This document shows positions 1 through 7,404 of a stretch of 14,516 nt of DNA, in pieces. Below the pieces are notes generated by a model. That model did not search any database, was not told where the DNA came from, and saw only the letters and a list, made by a program, of their open reading frames with translations. Location: NCBI GenBank assembly GCA_958417755.1, contig CATZDY010000066.1:1-14516 (forward strand), given 5' to 3'. The position numbers and the translations under genes were made by a program. Position 1 is the stretch's first letter. Each line of letters begins with the position of its first letter. The DNA is from an uncultured Peptococcaceae bacterium (lineage in GTDB: Bacteria > Bacillota > Desulfotomaculia > Desulfotomaculales > Desulfocucumaceae).

Positions 1-300
1 CGGAGGAATTGCCAAAACCCGATAGCCTCGTTTTTTAAAAAACTGTACCAATAATTTCTGGGCATTTTCTAGACAATAATCAATTTTCACATGTTGATAA
101 GAATAATAATCAAGGCCTCGGCGAGTTTCCACTGTATTCATATTACAAACAGCCAAAGAAATGGCAGTGGGCATATGCTGCAACTCATCGGCCAATCCTA
201 CGCTTACATCACCGACTCCATATAAATCAACGCCTGCTTTACGCGCTAAAAAAGCAGACAAATCACTAATATCCAATTCATGCTCATTGCTTTGTTGCAT
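1..300 (-). CDS. QueG-like 4Fe-4S protein, N-terminal part (cut by window edge)
   Basis: An open frame starts at an ATG (300) and runs without a stop to the window edge, giving 100 residues. A ribosome binding site AAGGTGG lies 6 nt before the ATG. The segments LARKAGVDLYGVGDVSVG, PTAISLAVCNM and FFKKRGYRVLAIPP resemble the start of epoxyqueuosine-reductase-like proteins, whose later domains carry two 4Fe-4S clusters. Those cluster cysteines would lie outside the window and cannot be checked. The gene sits 45 bp after a small cysteine protein, probably in one transcript with it. Relatives of this family bind corrinoid or reduce cofactors, so an electron-transfer or corrinoid-reactivating role near methyltransferases is reasonable but inferred. 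The family call rests only on the N-terminus. Confidence 0.6.
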   Translation of the reverse strand, partial: MQQSNEHELDISDLSAFLARKAGVDLYGVGDVSVGLADELQHMPTAISLAVCNMNTVETRRGLDYYSYQHVKIDYCLENAQKLLVQFFKKRGYRVLAIPP

Positions 301-345
301 CTCTATCCACCTTCTATATTGGAAATGACCAATGACTCAAAGATG

Positions 346-672
346 TTAATCAATGCATTTCTGAAATCGAATGATCACATCCTTTGCAATGGCTCCACCC
401 AACTCCACTTGAATTCCCTTTACAATGGCAGCCGGAACAGGACAATCGGTATGCCTTAACTTTCGACTGGCTAACTTATAAATCGATGAATCAACCATTT
501 TTACAAAAACATCTTTGCTACAGTCTATATGTTTTAAATCCTCATTCATCGATCGCAAAGCTTTGCAGGCTGTAATAATTTCTATTTTAATTGTCATTTT
601 TCCTGTTTTATCGATTTTGACCACACTGGAGTATCCACAGGCTCCAGCCATAATCTTTACTTTTGTCAACAC
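346..672 (-). CDS. small conserved cysteine-containing protein, unknown function
   Basis: The gene encodes 107 or 108 residues. The first codon is GTG (672), directly followed by TTG (669). The ribosome binding site GAGAGG lies 5 nt before the GTG and 8 nt before the TTG, so the TTG may be the real start. The protein begins KVKIMAGACGYSS and holds cysteines near residues 12, 36, 51, 77 and 106, including a DCPVPAAIVKGIQVE segment. This pattern recalls a small uncharacterised family found near corrinoid methyltransferase genes (DUF6951, from memory). The cysteines suggest metal or cluster binding, but no known motif is complete. It precedes the QueG-like gene by 45 bp and probably shares its transcript. 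Coding is supported by the RBS, the tight spacing and the ordered cysteine pattern. Confidence 0.65.
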   Translation of the reverse strand: MLTKVKIMAGACGYSSVVKIDKTGKMTIKIEIITACKALRSMNEDLKHIDCSKDVFVKMVDSSIYKLASRKLRHTDCPVPAAIVKGIQVELGGAIAKDVIIRFQKCID

Positions 673-723
673 ATACCTCTCCCGTTAACTCCACCTGCTT
701 CCAATGCTTTTATTGATACAGGG

Positions 724-752
724 ATTATAAAATCCTTTATGCTCAACAAAAA
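724..752 (-). promoter_or_regulatory. possible sigma-A promoter for the left-edge genes
   Basis: On the minus strand a perfect TATAAT (724-729) stands 17 bp from TTTTTG (747-752), a weak -35 box. The expected transcript start is near 717, about 45 nt before the small cysteine gene. The good -10 and correct spacing support it. The poor -35 box makes it uncertain. Confidence 0.35.
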
Positions 753-995
753 TGCAATGCACAATACCATTGTATTATTTATGCTGCCAACATGTTAAAA
801 AGCTGGGCTGGCAAGGAGAAAAATATTTTAATAATTTAATCTCATGAATAAAAGGAACTCCTAACTTTAATACACATACATATTGATATTTTTTATAGAC
901 TATTCTTCTATCTAAAAATTCAAGGATATTATCAATAACTAAAACTTGCCCCTCCACATCTTACAACTTGTCCTAATCTATTCAATGTATTGAAT

Positions 996-1109
996 AAAAA
1001 AACCTTGACATGAAGATTGACCGTGTTCTCCTTTGGGTCTCAAAGCCCTGTACTAAGGTTTCTTTTCCCATGGTTATAATGAACAACGATACAAGGCTTC
1101 ATGTCAAGG
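996..1109 (-). terminator. operon-end stem with T-tract enclosing an 81-nt insert
   Basis: Positions 1003-1015 and 1097-1109 form a perfect 13-bp inverted repeat (CCTTGACATGAAG and its complement). On the minus strand the closing stem is followed at once by seven Ts (1002-996), as in an intrinsic terminator. It begins about 50 nt after the stop codon of the UroD gene. The 81 nt between the arms is unusually long for a terminator loop and can form further hairpins, for example CTTTG/CAAAG around a 5-nt loop. It could therefore be a terminator with an inserted domain or a small structured RNA cut from the operon's 3' end. Confidence 0.55.
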
Positions 1110-1160
1110 ATCGATTAGTAATTGCAATCGACCGCATTCACCATGCTGATCACAAACACT

Positions 1161-2222
1161 TTATCTATTTTTTCTTACCCATTTGGAGGCACCAAATTCT
1201 TTCACAGTATCCACCATGGCTTTCAGATTTTCCACCGGAGCATCAGGCCAAATGTCACAACTAGGCCACAAAGCATCCACACCATCTTCAATGTTCTTCA
1301 AGGTAGCAGCTTTTACATCGTCAGGGCTACCGTTCACCAAAACATTAAAGGAATCAATGGCACCAAAGACTAGGGGCTCCCAACCAATGTCTGCTCTGGT
1401 TTGAGCCATATCATTTTTAGCTTCCAAGCTAATGGAATGGGCACCACATTCATTCATTTGGGCTACCACTTTGTTGGTGCTCCCACAGATATGCAAATTG
1501 TTGGGGAAATCAGCAAAAGCAGTAAAGATTTTTTTCAAATGGGGCTCAATCACTTTTTTGAAGCTTCTGGGGCTTAAAATATCACTGGTAGCACCCATCT
1601 CACGTACACAAATGTAATCCGCGCCAGCTTCCTGATACAATTTACCGATTATAATCAAAGCATCAGCCAATTGATCCAACAAAGCATTGACATCATCAGC
1701 TTTTTTGAAGGTTAATTTAAACAAGTCGTCCAAAGACATGATTTGGCCAGCTAAAGTATAGGGTCCTAAAATATAAGCACCAATGGCCACATCATTACCA
1801 ATATCTTGTTTTAATCTTTTAATGGCATCTACCATGACAGGTAATCTGCCTTTATCTTTTAAACCATTCAAATCCAATTTGAAACCAGCCAATTCCTTCG
1901 CAGGATCATTCATCACTTTGGATTTAATGGTAGGATACAAAAGCTGGGCTACTTCATCATAAGCATTCATTTCACAACCCAATGCTTCTGCTTCTACACA
2001 GAGATCAAAGGGCACGATGGAACATTCGTAGCCAAACAAACGATATGAACTGGCAGCTACATCAGCCATTTTTTTGGCATCTGTGTGTACTTCTGAAAAT
2101 TTATATCCGAATTCATTCAACCCAGCAGTGGTCACATTACCCATACCACTGTAACAAGGAATCCGATCAACTTCTTCCCCTTTGAGTTGTTTGATGATCC
2201 GCTCTCTGGCATTCATCGACAT
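1161..2222 (-). CDS. UroD-superfamily corrinoid methyltransferase (MtaA/CmuA-N/MtvB type)
   Basis: The 353-residue product is a uroporphyrinogen-decarboxylase-fold protein of the methyltransferase branch. It has the zinc ligand set of MtaA/MtbA: H244 and C246 in LHICGSTN, and C322 in WPSCDIWP. The RxAGR substrate motif of true UroD is absent. Such enzymes move a methyl group between a substrate or thiol and a corrinoid protein. As last gene of the operon with a corrinoid protein, RACo and MtrH homologue, it most likely methylates the corrinoid protein from the growth substrate, as MtvB or the N-terminal part of CmuA does. The ATG at 2222 has AGGAGG 10 nt upstream; a second ATG two codons later is poorly spaced. 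It closely resembles the UroD protein at 7405-8466: 48 of the first 88 residues match by eye. The substrate cannot be inferred. Confidence 0.88.
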   Translation of the reverse strand: MSMNARERIIKQLKGEEVDRIPCYSGMGNVTTAGLNEFGYKFSEVHTDAKKMADVAASSYRLFGYECSIVPFDLCVEAEALGCEMNAYDEVAQLLYPTIKSKVMNDPAKELAGFKLDLNGLKDKGRLPVMVDAIKRLKQDIGNDVAIGAYILGPYTLAGQIMSLDDLFKLTFKKADDVNALLDQLADALIIIGKLYQEAGADYICVREMGATSDILSPRSFKKVIEPHLKKIFTAFADFPNNLHICGSTNKVVAQMNECGAHSISLEAKNDMAQTRADIGWEPLVFGAIDSFNVLVNGSPDDVKAATLKNIEDGVDALWPSCDIWPDAPVENLKAMVDTVKEFGASKWVRKNR

Positions 2223-2280
2223 ATAGACCTAGCCTCCTATTAATTTCCCATTTCCGAAACGCCATCCCTGTTGAATATCA

Positions 2281-3213
2281 TTACAGTTTCTTAGCAAAAT
2301 CTTCAAATAGCTTGAAAATAGGATGGTTGGGATTTTCCGTCATTTTATTGGTTTCATAAAATGCCAATGTGGACAACATGGTGCTAGCTGTGGCCACAGC
2401 AGGCATAATCTTGGGCAAGTTCACGATTGGACCAGTAAACAAAAGGTCACTCCACAGGAGTGCAGCCATGGCCTGACCTGCCCCATTCACTGCAGTAAAC
2501 CCGTCACTACCCCACATTTCCCTTGCTTCCTTCCACATATAGGTTCCGTTAGAAGAAGCCACACCACAAGGATAACCCAGCTCATCCTTGATCATACGGT
2601 TGGCAATACAAGAGAAAGACATGGAAGGTAAATTCATCACAGCAGTATCTACCATCAAGGATTCAAAAGTATCTTCCCCGATTAATTCAAGCATTTTTTT
2701 CATGGATTTTAACCGTCCAGTGGGGGTTAAATCCTCTTCATCATATACTTGAATGACCACGTGCTTGATGTTTAATTCTTTCAATTTAGCAACTTGGGCC
2801 GGGATATCAGCATCCCAAGGGGTAATACTATTATATAAAACTCTATCTTGAATGCCCAATTGAGCAATATACTCAGCAGCTTCCAAACGAGCTTTTTCTA
2901 CCCACATATCAATCCCAAAGGGCTTGTCAGTGGTTTCTAACATAAAATCTACATAAGCTTTCATTTCATCAGGGCTAGTGGCCACCAATGCCACCAAAGC
3001 GGGAACTCCGGTTTGCTGAGAAAGCTCTTCTTGTCTTAGAACATATTCTCTGGCTTTTACACGGTCAAATTTATGATCTTTTCTGCTGTCCAGCAATTTA
3101 TCTCCCTTATGGAACATGGAAGAAATACACAAGGGTGGATTTTGACCAGGCTGTCCACCAATCAATATATCCCCAATTTTGCAAACCCTTTGCTCATGGT
3201 TCAGCTTGAACAA
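2281..3213 (-). CDS. MtrH-like methyltransferase (corrinoid to tetrahydrofolate)
   Basis: The 310-residue protein belongs to the MtrH/CmuB/MtvA group of pterin-binding TIM barrels. Visible family features are KIGDILIGGQPG (12-23), FHKG (34-37), RQEELSQQTG (60-69), the strand FGIDMW (99-104), YNSI (127-130) and MVDTA (187-191). In acetogens and chloromethane users such enzymes take the methyl group from the corrinoid protein and give it to tetrahydrofolate, feeding the Wood-Ljungdahl methyl branch. I choose the TTG at 3213 as start. The GTG three codons earlier (3222) lies inside the ribosome binding site GAGGTGAT, and the family usually begins MFKF, matching MFKLNHEQ here. The gene lies 35 bp after RACo and 58 bp before the UroD gene, clearly in one operon. 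The role is firm at family level; the pterin acceptor is inferred from bacterial context. Confidence 0.88.
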   Translation of the reverse strand: MFKLNHEQRVCKIGDILIGGQPGQNPPLCISSMFHKGDKLLDSRKDHKFDRVKAREYVLRQEELSQQTGVPALVALVATSPDEMKAYVDFMLETTDKPFGIDMWVEKARLEAAEYIAQLGIQDRVLYNSITPWDADIPAQVAKLKELNIKHVVIQVYDEEDLTPTGRLKSMKKMLELIGEDTFESLMVDTAVMNLPSMSFSCIANRMIKDELGYPCGVASSNGTYMWKEAREMWGSDGFTAVNGAGQAMAALLWSDLLFTGPIVNLPKIMPAVATASTMLSTLAFYETNKMTENPNHPIFKLFEDFAKKL

Positions 3214-3217
3214 ATAA

Positions 3218-3225
3218 ATCACCTC
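3218..3225 (-). promoter_or_regulatory. ribosome binding site that sets a TTG start
   Basis: The minus strand reads GAGGTGAT. Its core lies 6 nt before the TTG at 3213. A GTG inside the same motif (3222) keeps the frame but would have no ribosome binding site of its own. Confidence 0.6.
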
Positions 3226-3248
3226 AACTTTTCATAATATGACGCTGC

Positions 3249-5207
3249 TTATTTATCTTTTTTTACCACAATCTTATCCAAAATGTGTTGAATGTGGGGG
3301 AATTGATCCTTGGCATGGGGGAACCACATGGCATCAGAAAATTCTGCTTGGAAACCAGGCTCTGTGGCAGTTTCCACAAATTCGATGTCATTGGCAATCA
3401 TTTCAGCTTCTGCTCTCTTGTTTACATCCAAGAGGGCCAACTTAGCACCGTCACCGGCAGCATTCCCCACTGCTACAACCTTATCCAATTCACAATCCGG
3501 AATCATCCCAATCACCATGGCACTTTCACGGTCAATATAACTACCAAAAGCACCGGCTAAGGTGATGCGACCAACATTTTTATCACCGAATTTTTCAAGC
3601 AAATATTTAGCGCCTACATACAAAGCGGATTTAGCCAGCTGTACGGCTCTGATATCTCCTTGGGTAACTGTAATGTCTTTACCAATGGAAGTTTCAGCAG
3701 CCCAAGCCAACACATATTCAGCTTTGCCGTCTTCGCCTTTGCGAATCCGGGGAGAACCGGTCTTCATGTTAATCCGTCCACTCTTTTCAATAACCCCGGC
3801 TTTAAACATTTCAGCAATCACATCAATGATACCGGAACCACAGATTCCTCTGGCTTCCAAATTTGCCACTTGGGGGAACCATTCTTCTTTCCCAATCACT
3901 TTGTATTCAGGATCAAAGGTTTCGGGACTAATTTTTATTTTTTCAATGGCACCCGGGGCAGCCCGCATACCGAACTTGATTTGAGCACCTTCTAAGGCAG
4001 GACCAGTGGCGCAAGAGGTACACAACATACGATTCTTGTTACCCAAGTCAATTTCACCATTGGTACCAATATCAATCACCAAGACAACTTCTTCCTCTTG
4101 TTTATAAGGAGCTTCAGCAATCAGCACACTGACGTTGTCAGGTCCTACAAATCCAGCTTCCACAGGTAAAGCATGTACATAAGCTGCAGGATTGACTTTC
4201 ACACCCATATCTCTGGCTTTGATATCCAAATTGACTTTGGTACCAGCAGCAAAGGGAGAACGTCCCACAAATTTAGGTTCAATACCCAAAGCAATGTGAT
4301 GCATAACTGTGTTAAATACCAACACAACATCTGTGATGTCTTCTGCGGTCAGGCCGATTTTTTCAGTCATTCTGCTTGCTAAAGTATTCAAGCCGTCTAC
4401 AATGGCTTCACGCATTCTTTCCAGACCGTCTTCATTCATCATAGCATAGGTAACCCGGGAAAGAACGTCTTCCCCAAAACGAACCTGTGGGTTCATCAAA
4501 GAATCCACAACCAAAGATTCCCCGGTAATCATATCACACAAATATGCAGCCACAGTGGTTGTCCCAATGTCCACTGCCAAGCCATAATATTTTTCCACTT
4601 TACCAGGCTCAACACGGATAATTTCTTGGTTATTCCATACAGAAACGGTTACTTTCCATTCACCTTCCCGAATGACAACAGGCAATTTACGCAATACATT
4701 GATATCAACTTTTAAACCTTGAGGTAACCCATGTTGTGCTGCCAAGGCGTCATTGATACGTTGCAAATCGCCTCTATGATCTTCCAAGGTAGCGGCTTCC
4801 ATTTCAATATAGTACTTTTTCACCGCTGGACGAATGGCAAAATCCCTTTCAGCACCGGTTTCCAACACAACCTGTTGGGCGCCTCTGCTTTCCTCAGGAA
4901 CAAATACCAAAATATCACCTTTTACTTGGGCAACGCAAGAAAGTCTGTAATTGTCTTTTATTTGGGCTTCAGTGAAGAAATTTTTCTCTTCATTACTTAC
5001 TTCAGAAAGATGGTCAGCTTTGGAGGTAATTCCAAATTTATCAAAAATACCTTCTTCGATTTTTACTACGCATTTGCCGCATACCCCAGCTCCACCGCAT
5101 AAGTTTTCGATCTCAACACCCAACTCACGGGAAGCATCCAACAGGGTTTTTCCTTCATCTACTAAGCCACGCCGACCGGAAGGCTGAAATATTACCTGAT
5201 ACTGCAT
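3249..5207 (-). CDS. RACo-like corrinoid activation protein (2Fe-2S ferredoxin plus ASKHA domain)
   Basis: The 652-residue protein starts with a ferredoxin-type domain whose cysteines C37, C43, C46 and C91 fit the CX5CX2C...C pattern of a 2Fe-2S cluster. A linker follows, then a large ASKHA ATPase region with phosphate-binding loops DIGTTTVA (213-220) and DIGTNGE (379-385). This is the layout of RACo and the activators of O-demethylases, which use ATP to reduce accidentally oxidised Co(II) corrinoid to the active Co(I) state. It lies 28 bp after the corrinoid protein, its expected client, and 35 bp before the MtrH-like gene. The ATG at 5207 follows an AAGGGGA ribosome binding site by 9 nt. 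Length is normal for the family and nothing appears broken. The electron donor is not encoded in view. Confidence 0.93.
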   Translation of the reverse strand: MQYQVIFQPSGRRGLVDEGKTLLDASRELGVEIENLCGGAGVCGKCVVKIEEGIFDKFGITSKADHLSEVSNEEKNFFTEAQIKDNYRLSCVAQVKGDILVFVPEESRGAQQVVLETGAERDFAIRPAVKKYYIEMEAATLEDHRGDLQRINDALAAQHGLPQGLKVDINVLRKLPVVIREGEWKVTVSVWNNQEIIRVEPGKVEKYYGLAVDIGTTTVAAYLCDMITGESLVVDSLMNPQVRFGEDVLSRVTYAMMNEDGLERMREAIVDGLNTLASRMTEKIGLTAEDITDVVLVFNTVMHHIALGIEPKFVGRSPFAAGTKVNLDIKARDMGVKVNPAAYVHALPVEAGFVGPDNVSVLIAEAPYKQEEEVVLVIDIGTNGEIDLGNKNRMLCTSCATGPALEGAQIKFGMRAAPGAIEKIKISPETFDPEYKVIGKEEWFPQVANLEARGICGSGIIDVIAEMFKAGVIEKSGRINMKTGSPRIRKGEDGKAEYVLAWAAETSIGKDITVTQGDIRAVQLAKSALYVGAKYLLEKFGDKNVGRITLAGAFGSYIDRESAMVIGMIPDCELDKVVAVGNAAGDGAKLALLDVNKRAEAEMIANDIEFVETATEPGFQAEFSDAMWFPHAKDQFPHIQHILDKIVVKKDK

Positions 5208-5235
5208 CTAATTATGTCCCCTTTTCAAATTAATC

Positions 5236-5898
5236 CTATAAATTCCGCAAAGAGCTGATCATATTGATAGCATCTTTTAAGGCGTTGTTAGCATCTTTGG
5301 CGTATCCATCAGCACCCCATCTGCTGGCAATGTCTTCGTTTACAGGAGCGCCACCAATCATAATCTTAGCATTGGGATTTTTGGCTTTAATTTTTTGGAT
5401 AACTTCTTGCATACCCACCATGGTTGTGGTCATCATAGCTGACAAGCATACCAATTCGGAATCAGTTTTCAACTGTTCTTCCACAAATTGATCCAAGGGA
5501 ACGTCACGACCCAAGTCATATACATCAAAACCAGCGCTGTCAAACATCATTTTTACAATGTTTTTACCAATATCGTGCACGTCACCTTGCACAACACCCA
5601 TTACCACAGCACCTTTTTTCTGTTGACCTTCTTTGCCCATATGAGGTTTCAATACATCCAAACCAGCATACAAAGCATCAGCACACATTAACATTTCAGG
5701 CACAAAATATTCTTGCTCTTCATACAATCTACCAACTTCTACCATACCTTCTACCAAACCATCGAAAACTGCTTTCTCTGCATCAATGCCTTCTGCCAAA
5801 GCTTCATTAGCAGCTTCTACAACACCATCTTCGTCAAATTCCACTACGCATTCTTTCAATTTTGCTAAAATCTCTTTTTCTTTTGCTTCTGTTGCCAT
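5236..5898 (-). CDS. corrinoid (B12-binding) protein of a methyltransferase system
   Basis: The 220-residue protein has the two-domain form of MtaC/MtvC/MtmC proteins: a helical cap domain (about 1-90) and a B12-binding Rossmann domain (about 95-220). The cobalt-ligand motif GDVHDIG has the lower-axial histidine H108. SAMMTTT around S153 and GGAPV (182-186) continue the dimethylbenzimidazole-binding pocket signature. It carries the methyl group between a UroD- or MtmB-type enzyme and the MtrH-like enzyme. I place the start at the ATG at 5898, 10 nt after GGGAGG; the earlier ATG at 5916 overlaps that ribosome binding site. It is the first gene of a four-gene operon behind a clear promoter. It is the only corrinoid protein in the window, so several methyltransferases here may share it, unless others lie outside. 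Confidence 0.95.
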   Translation of the reverse strand: MATEAKEKEILAKLKECVVEFDEDGVVEAANEALAEGIDAEKAVFDGLVEGMVEVGRLYEEQEYFVPEMLMCADALYAGLDVLKPHMGKEGQQKKGAVVMGVVQGDVHDIGKNIVKMMFDSAGFDVYDLGRDVPLDQFVEEQLKTDSELVCLSAMMTTTMVGMQEVIQKIKAKNPNAKIMIGGAPVNEDIASRWGADGYAKDANNALKDAINMISSLRNL

Positions 5899-5908
5899 TC
5901 GGTCAACG

Positions 5909-5914
5909 CCTCCC
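5909..5914 (-). promoter_or_regulatory. ribosome binding site that sets the corrinoid protein start
   Basis: GGGAGG on the minus strand lies 10 nt before the ATG at 5898. The longer frame beginning at 5916 contains this motif within its own first codons and has no other ribosome binding site. Confidence 0.65.
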
Positions 5915-6060
5915 ATTTTTAATATAATTTAGTATTGGTTGAACTAATTTGCGCTACTACTAAAAAACCTTGATCTACACATCCCATCCTCTCTTGCCAA
6001 CAAAATCCAAATTTTCCTCATAACCCTGCTAAATATACAACAAAACTTACACACGAGCAT

Positions 6061-6090
6061 ATTATATATTAATTTTCACATAATAGTCAA
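6061..6090 (-). promoter_or_regulatory. sigma-A-type promoter of the corrinoid/RACo/MtrH/UroD operon
   Basis: On the minus strand TTGACT (6085-6090) and a perfect TATAAT (6061-6066) are 18 bp apart. Transcription would begin near 6054, leaving a leader of about 155 nt before the corrinoid gene. The leader has no cobalamin-riboswitch B12 box (GCCACTG). It does hold a 7-bp stem, 5928-5934 with 5958-5964, just before the ribosome binding site. This is the best promoter in the window and points to strong expression. Confidence 0.7.
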
Positions 6091-6123
6091 TGCTGTTTCA
6101 CTTATCTCTATTTTTTTATACAA

Positions 6124-6678
6124 TTATATTAATAACATGCCCATGATAAGTACTTCATCTTTTGGAGGCCACTCCATTGGAATGCCTTTCTTTTTGGCTA
6201 AAGCCGTAATATCAATCCCCATGGCAGACAGACAAGGCCGAGCTTTATAAGGGTGCCGACAGGGTTCTCCACTGGGCGTACAGGTCTCACACAAGTGGCA
6301 TCCCCCAGGACCAAGACCATATACTTTGTAATAACCTTCACCAATTAATATACGCTCTAAATCTGTAATCGTATCCACCATTTTTGTTTCCAATTTTTCT
6401 ATATTGCTTTCTTCTTTTCCGCCTAAATCGTCAACCAAAACCCGCTGTACCACAATATAACCTTGTTGACAATTTTTAAAGGCTTCGCGGATGGTAGGAA
6501 TGGAAGGTAGATTGGGAGGACATACTTTACGCATGCCGTAATTTTTACACAAAGGTATTTGGCATTTTAGACGAACAGATTCACTAATCTCCAGCTCATC
6601 CATGACAAAGGGATAAAGAGAAATTCCCTCTGGTAAATTCTGTTCTAAAACTCCCAAAAGTTTTTCAGCGCTACACAT
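6124..6678 (-). CDS. DUF2284-type cysteine-rich metal-binding protein
   Basis: The 184-residue protein carries eight conserved-looking cysteines: C39, C44 and C53 (KCQIPLCKNYGMRKVCPP), then C127, C130, C133, C140 and C149 in a GLGPGGCHLCETCTPSGEPC region followed by HPYKARP. This is the signature of the uncharacterised DUF2284 family, predicted to hold metal or iron-sulfur clusters. Members often lie beside corrinoid methyltransferase genes, where a redox or corrinoid-handling role is suspected but unproven. The ATG at 6678 follows AGGAGT with good spacing. It is upstream of the corrinoid operon, which has its own promoter, so it may be transcribed separately with some read-through. There is no signal peptide; it is probably cytoplasmic. 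Confidence 0.82.
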   Translation of the reverse strand: MCSAEKLLGVLEQNLPEGISLYPFVMDELEISESVRLKCQIPLCKNYGMRKVCPPNLPSIPTIREAFKNCQQGYIVVQRVLVDDLGGKEESNIEKLETKMVDTITDLERILIGEGYYKVYGLGPGGCHLCETCTPSGEPCRHPYKARPCLSAMGIDITALAKKKGIPMEWPPKDEVLIMGMLLI

Positions 6679-7404
6679 AGGCTGTTACTCCTTTCTATTC
6701 CGTTCATTTTCCTCCATAGGCCGCCCTTTATTGCACCTCACAACTATGATTGTTATAAATAATTCTATATTCTATTCTATTATCCTTTTGTCTTTTTCCA
6801 CTTAGCCAAGAAATCATTTGCCATTATCAGTAAAGTTTAATTCTACTTGCTCGCATTCACCGCTAGCACAAGCCCTTTATTGTGAGAGGCTATTTGATTA
6901 GGTTTATATTTATGCTACAAAAGAAAGGAATCCCATATTTTACAACAAGGGATACTCTAAAGGCTCAAATATCACAGCAAACAATGGGCTTTCCCCAGGT
7001 TAAACCCCTTCACACTTCATATCCGTTCCCAAATAGTAATTATGTCCACCATGTATATCTGCAATTTTTTGTTTTTTAGCTTTATATCAACTTTAGATAA
7101 CAGTGAACGCTAATTTTCTATCCTTCAAAGCCTTAATAAACACAGCTCCAAGTAAGTTCATACCATGATAAACTATACCTCTTAGACAAATGGCTAGCTT
7201 CACTTTTTGAAACTTGACAAAAAAGAGAAAAATAGCATATGTTAGATATCCCAATTTATGCTTTATATTACAGAAACTCATATCTCTTCTAATGATGTTT
7301 TTCAAAAATAGATGAGATCGCGATGACATACCTTGAATGTTCAAGGTATGTCATCTTATATCCCGTCATCTTCACACATAAAAATCAAATGCCTTCTTAC
7401 TCTT
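6679..7404. other. 726-bp stretch without a convincing gene
   Basis: The stretch is AT-rich. It holds a perfect inverted repeat at 7322-7355, just after the UroD gene. A weak plus-strand promoter-like pair, TTGACA (7214-7219) and TATGTT (7238-7243, 18-bp spacing), points toward that repeat. Small frames on either strand (7093-7344 minus, 6882-7079 plus) lack ribosome binding sites and recognisable motifs. A short minus-strand frame ending at 7000 reads IADIHGGHNYYLGTDMKCEG, protein-like in composition, but it has no start codon and could be a gene remnant or chance. A promoter for the DUF2284 gene is expected here, but I could not define one. Confidence 0.55.
7322..7355. repeat. perfect 16-bp inverted repeat (hairpin) after the UroD gene
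   Basis: GATGACATACCTTGAA (7322-7337) and its exact complement (7340-7355) are separated by 2 bp, giving a realistic 15-bp stem with a 4-nt loop. It lies 49 bp after the UroD stop. Neither strand has a T-run directly after it, so it is not a textbook intrinsic terminator. It could be a transcript-end stabiliser, a bidirectional terminator or a protein-binding site. Confidence 0.6.

Larger units (their letters stand above)
673..1160. other. intergenic stretch of 488 bp
   Basis: No convincing gene lies here. From right to left along the minus strand it holds a short hairpin (1111-1116 pairing 1126-1131), a long closing stem with a T-tract (996-1109), and a possible promoter (724-752). The latter has a small palindrome, ACAAT/ATTGT at 761-773, just upstream of its -35 box, which could be an operator. 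A 60-codon minus-strand frame at 775-957 begins at GTG without a good ribosome binding site and has no recognisable motif, so I do not call it a gene. The stretch separates the four-gene methyltransferase operon from the small transcript at the left edge. Confidence 0.6.

Noticed and set aside
481..553. 10-bp inverted repeat ATCGATGAAT (481-490) and its complement (544-553)
   Set aside because: Both arms lie inside the coding part of the small cysteine gene and read as ordinary codons; the 53-bp spacing makes chance likely.
775..957. 60-codon minus-strand frame
   Set aside because: It starts at GTG with no clear ribosome binding site, has no recognisable motif and lies in an AT-rich intergenic region.
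6723..6882. 11-bp direct repeat GCCCTTTATTG (6723-6733 and 6872-6882)
   Set aside because: Repeats of this length are expected by chance in a window of this size, and no further structure surrounds them.
7093..7344. 83-codon minus-strand frame
   Set aside because: No ribosome binding site, no motif, and its start overlaps the perfect inverted repeat at 7322-7355.
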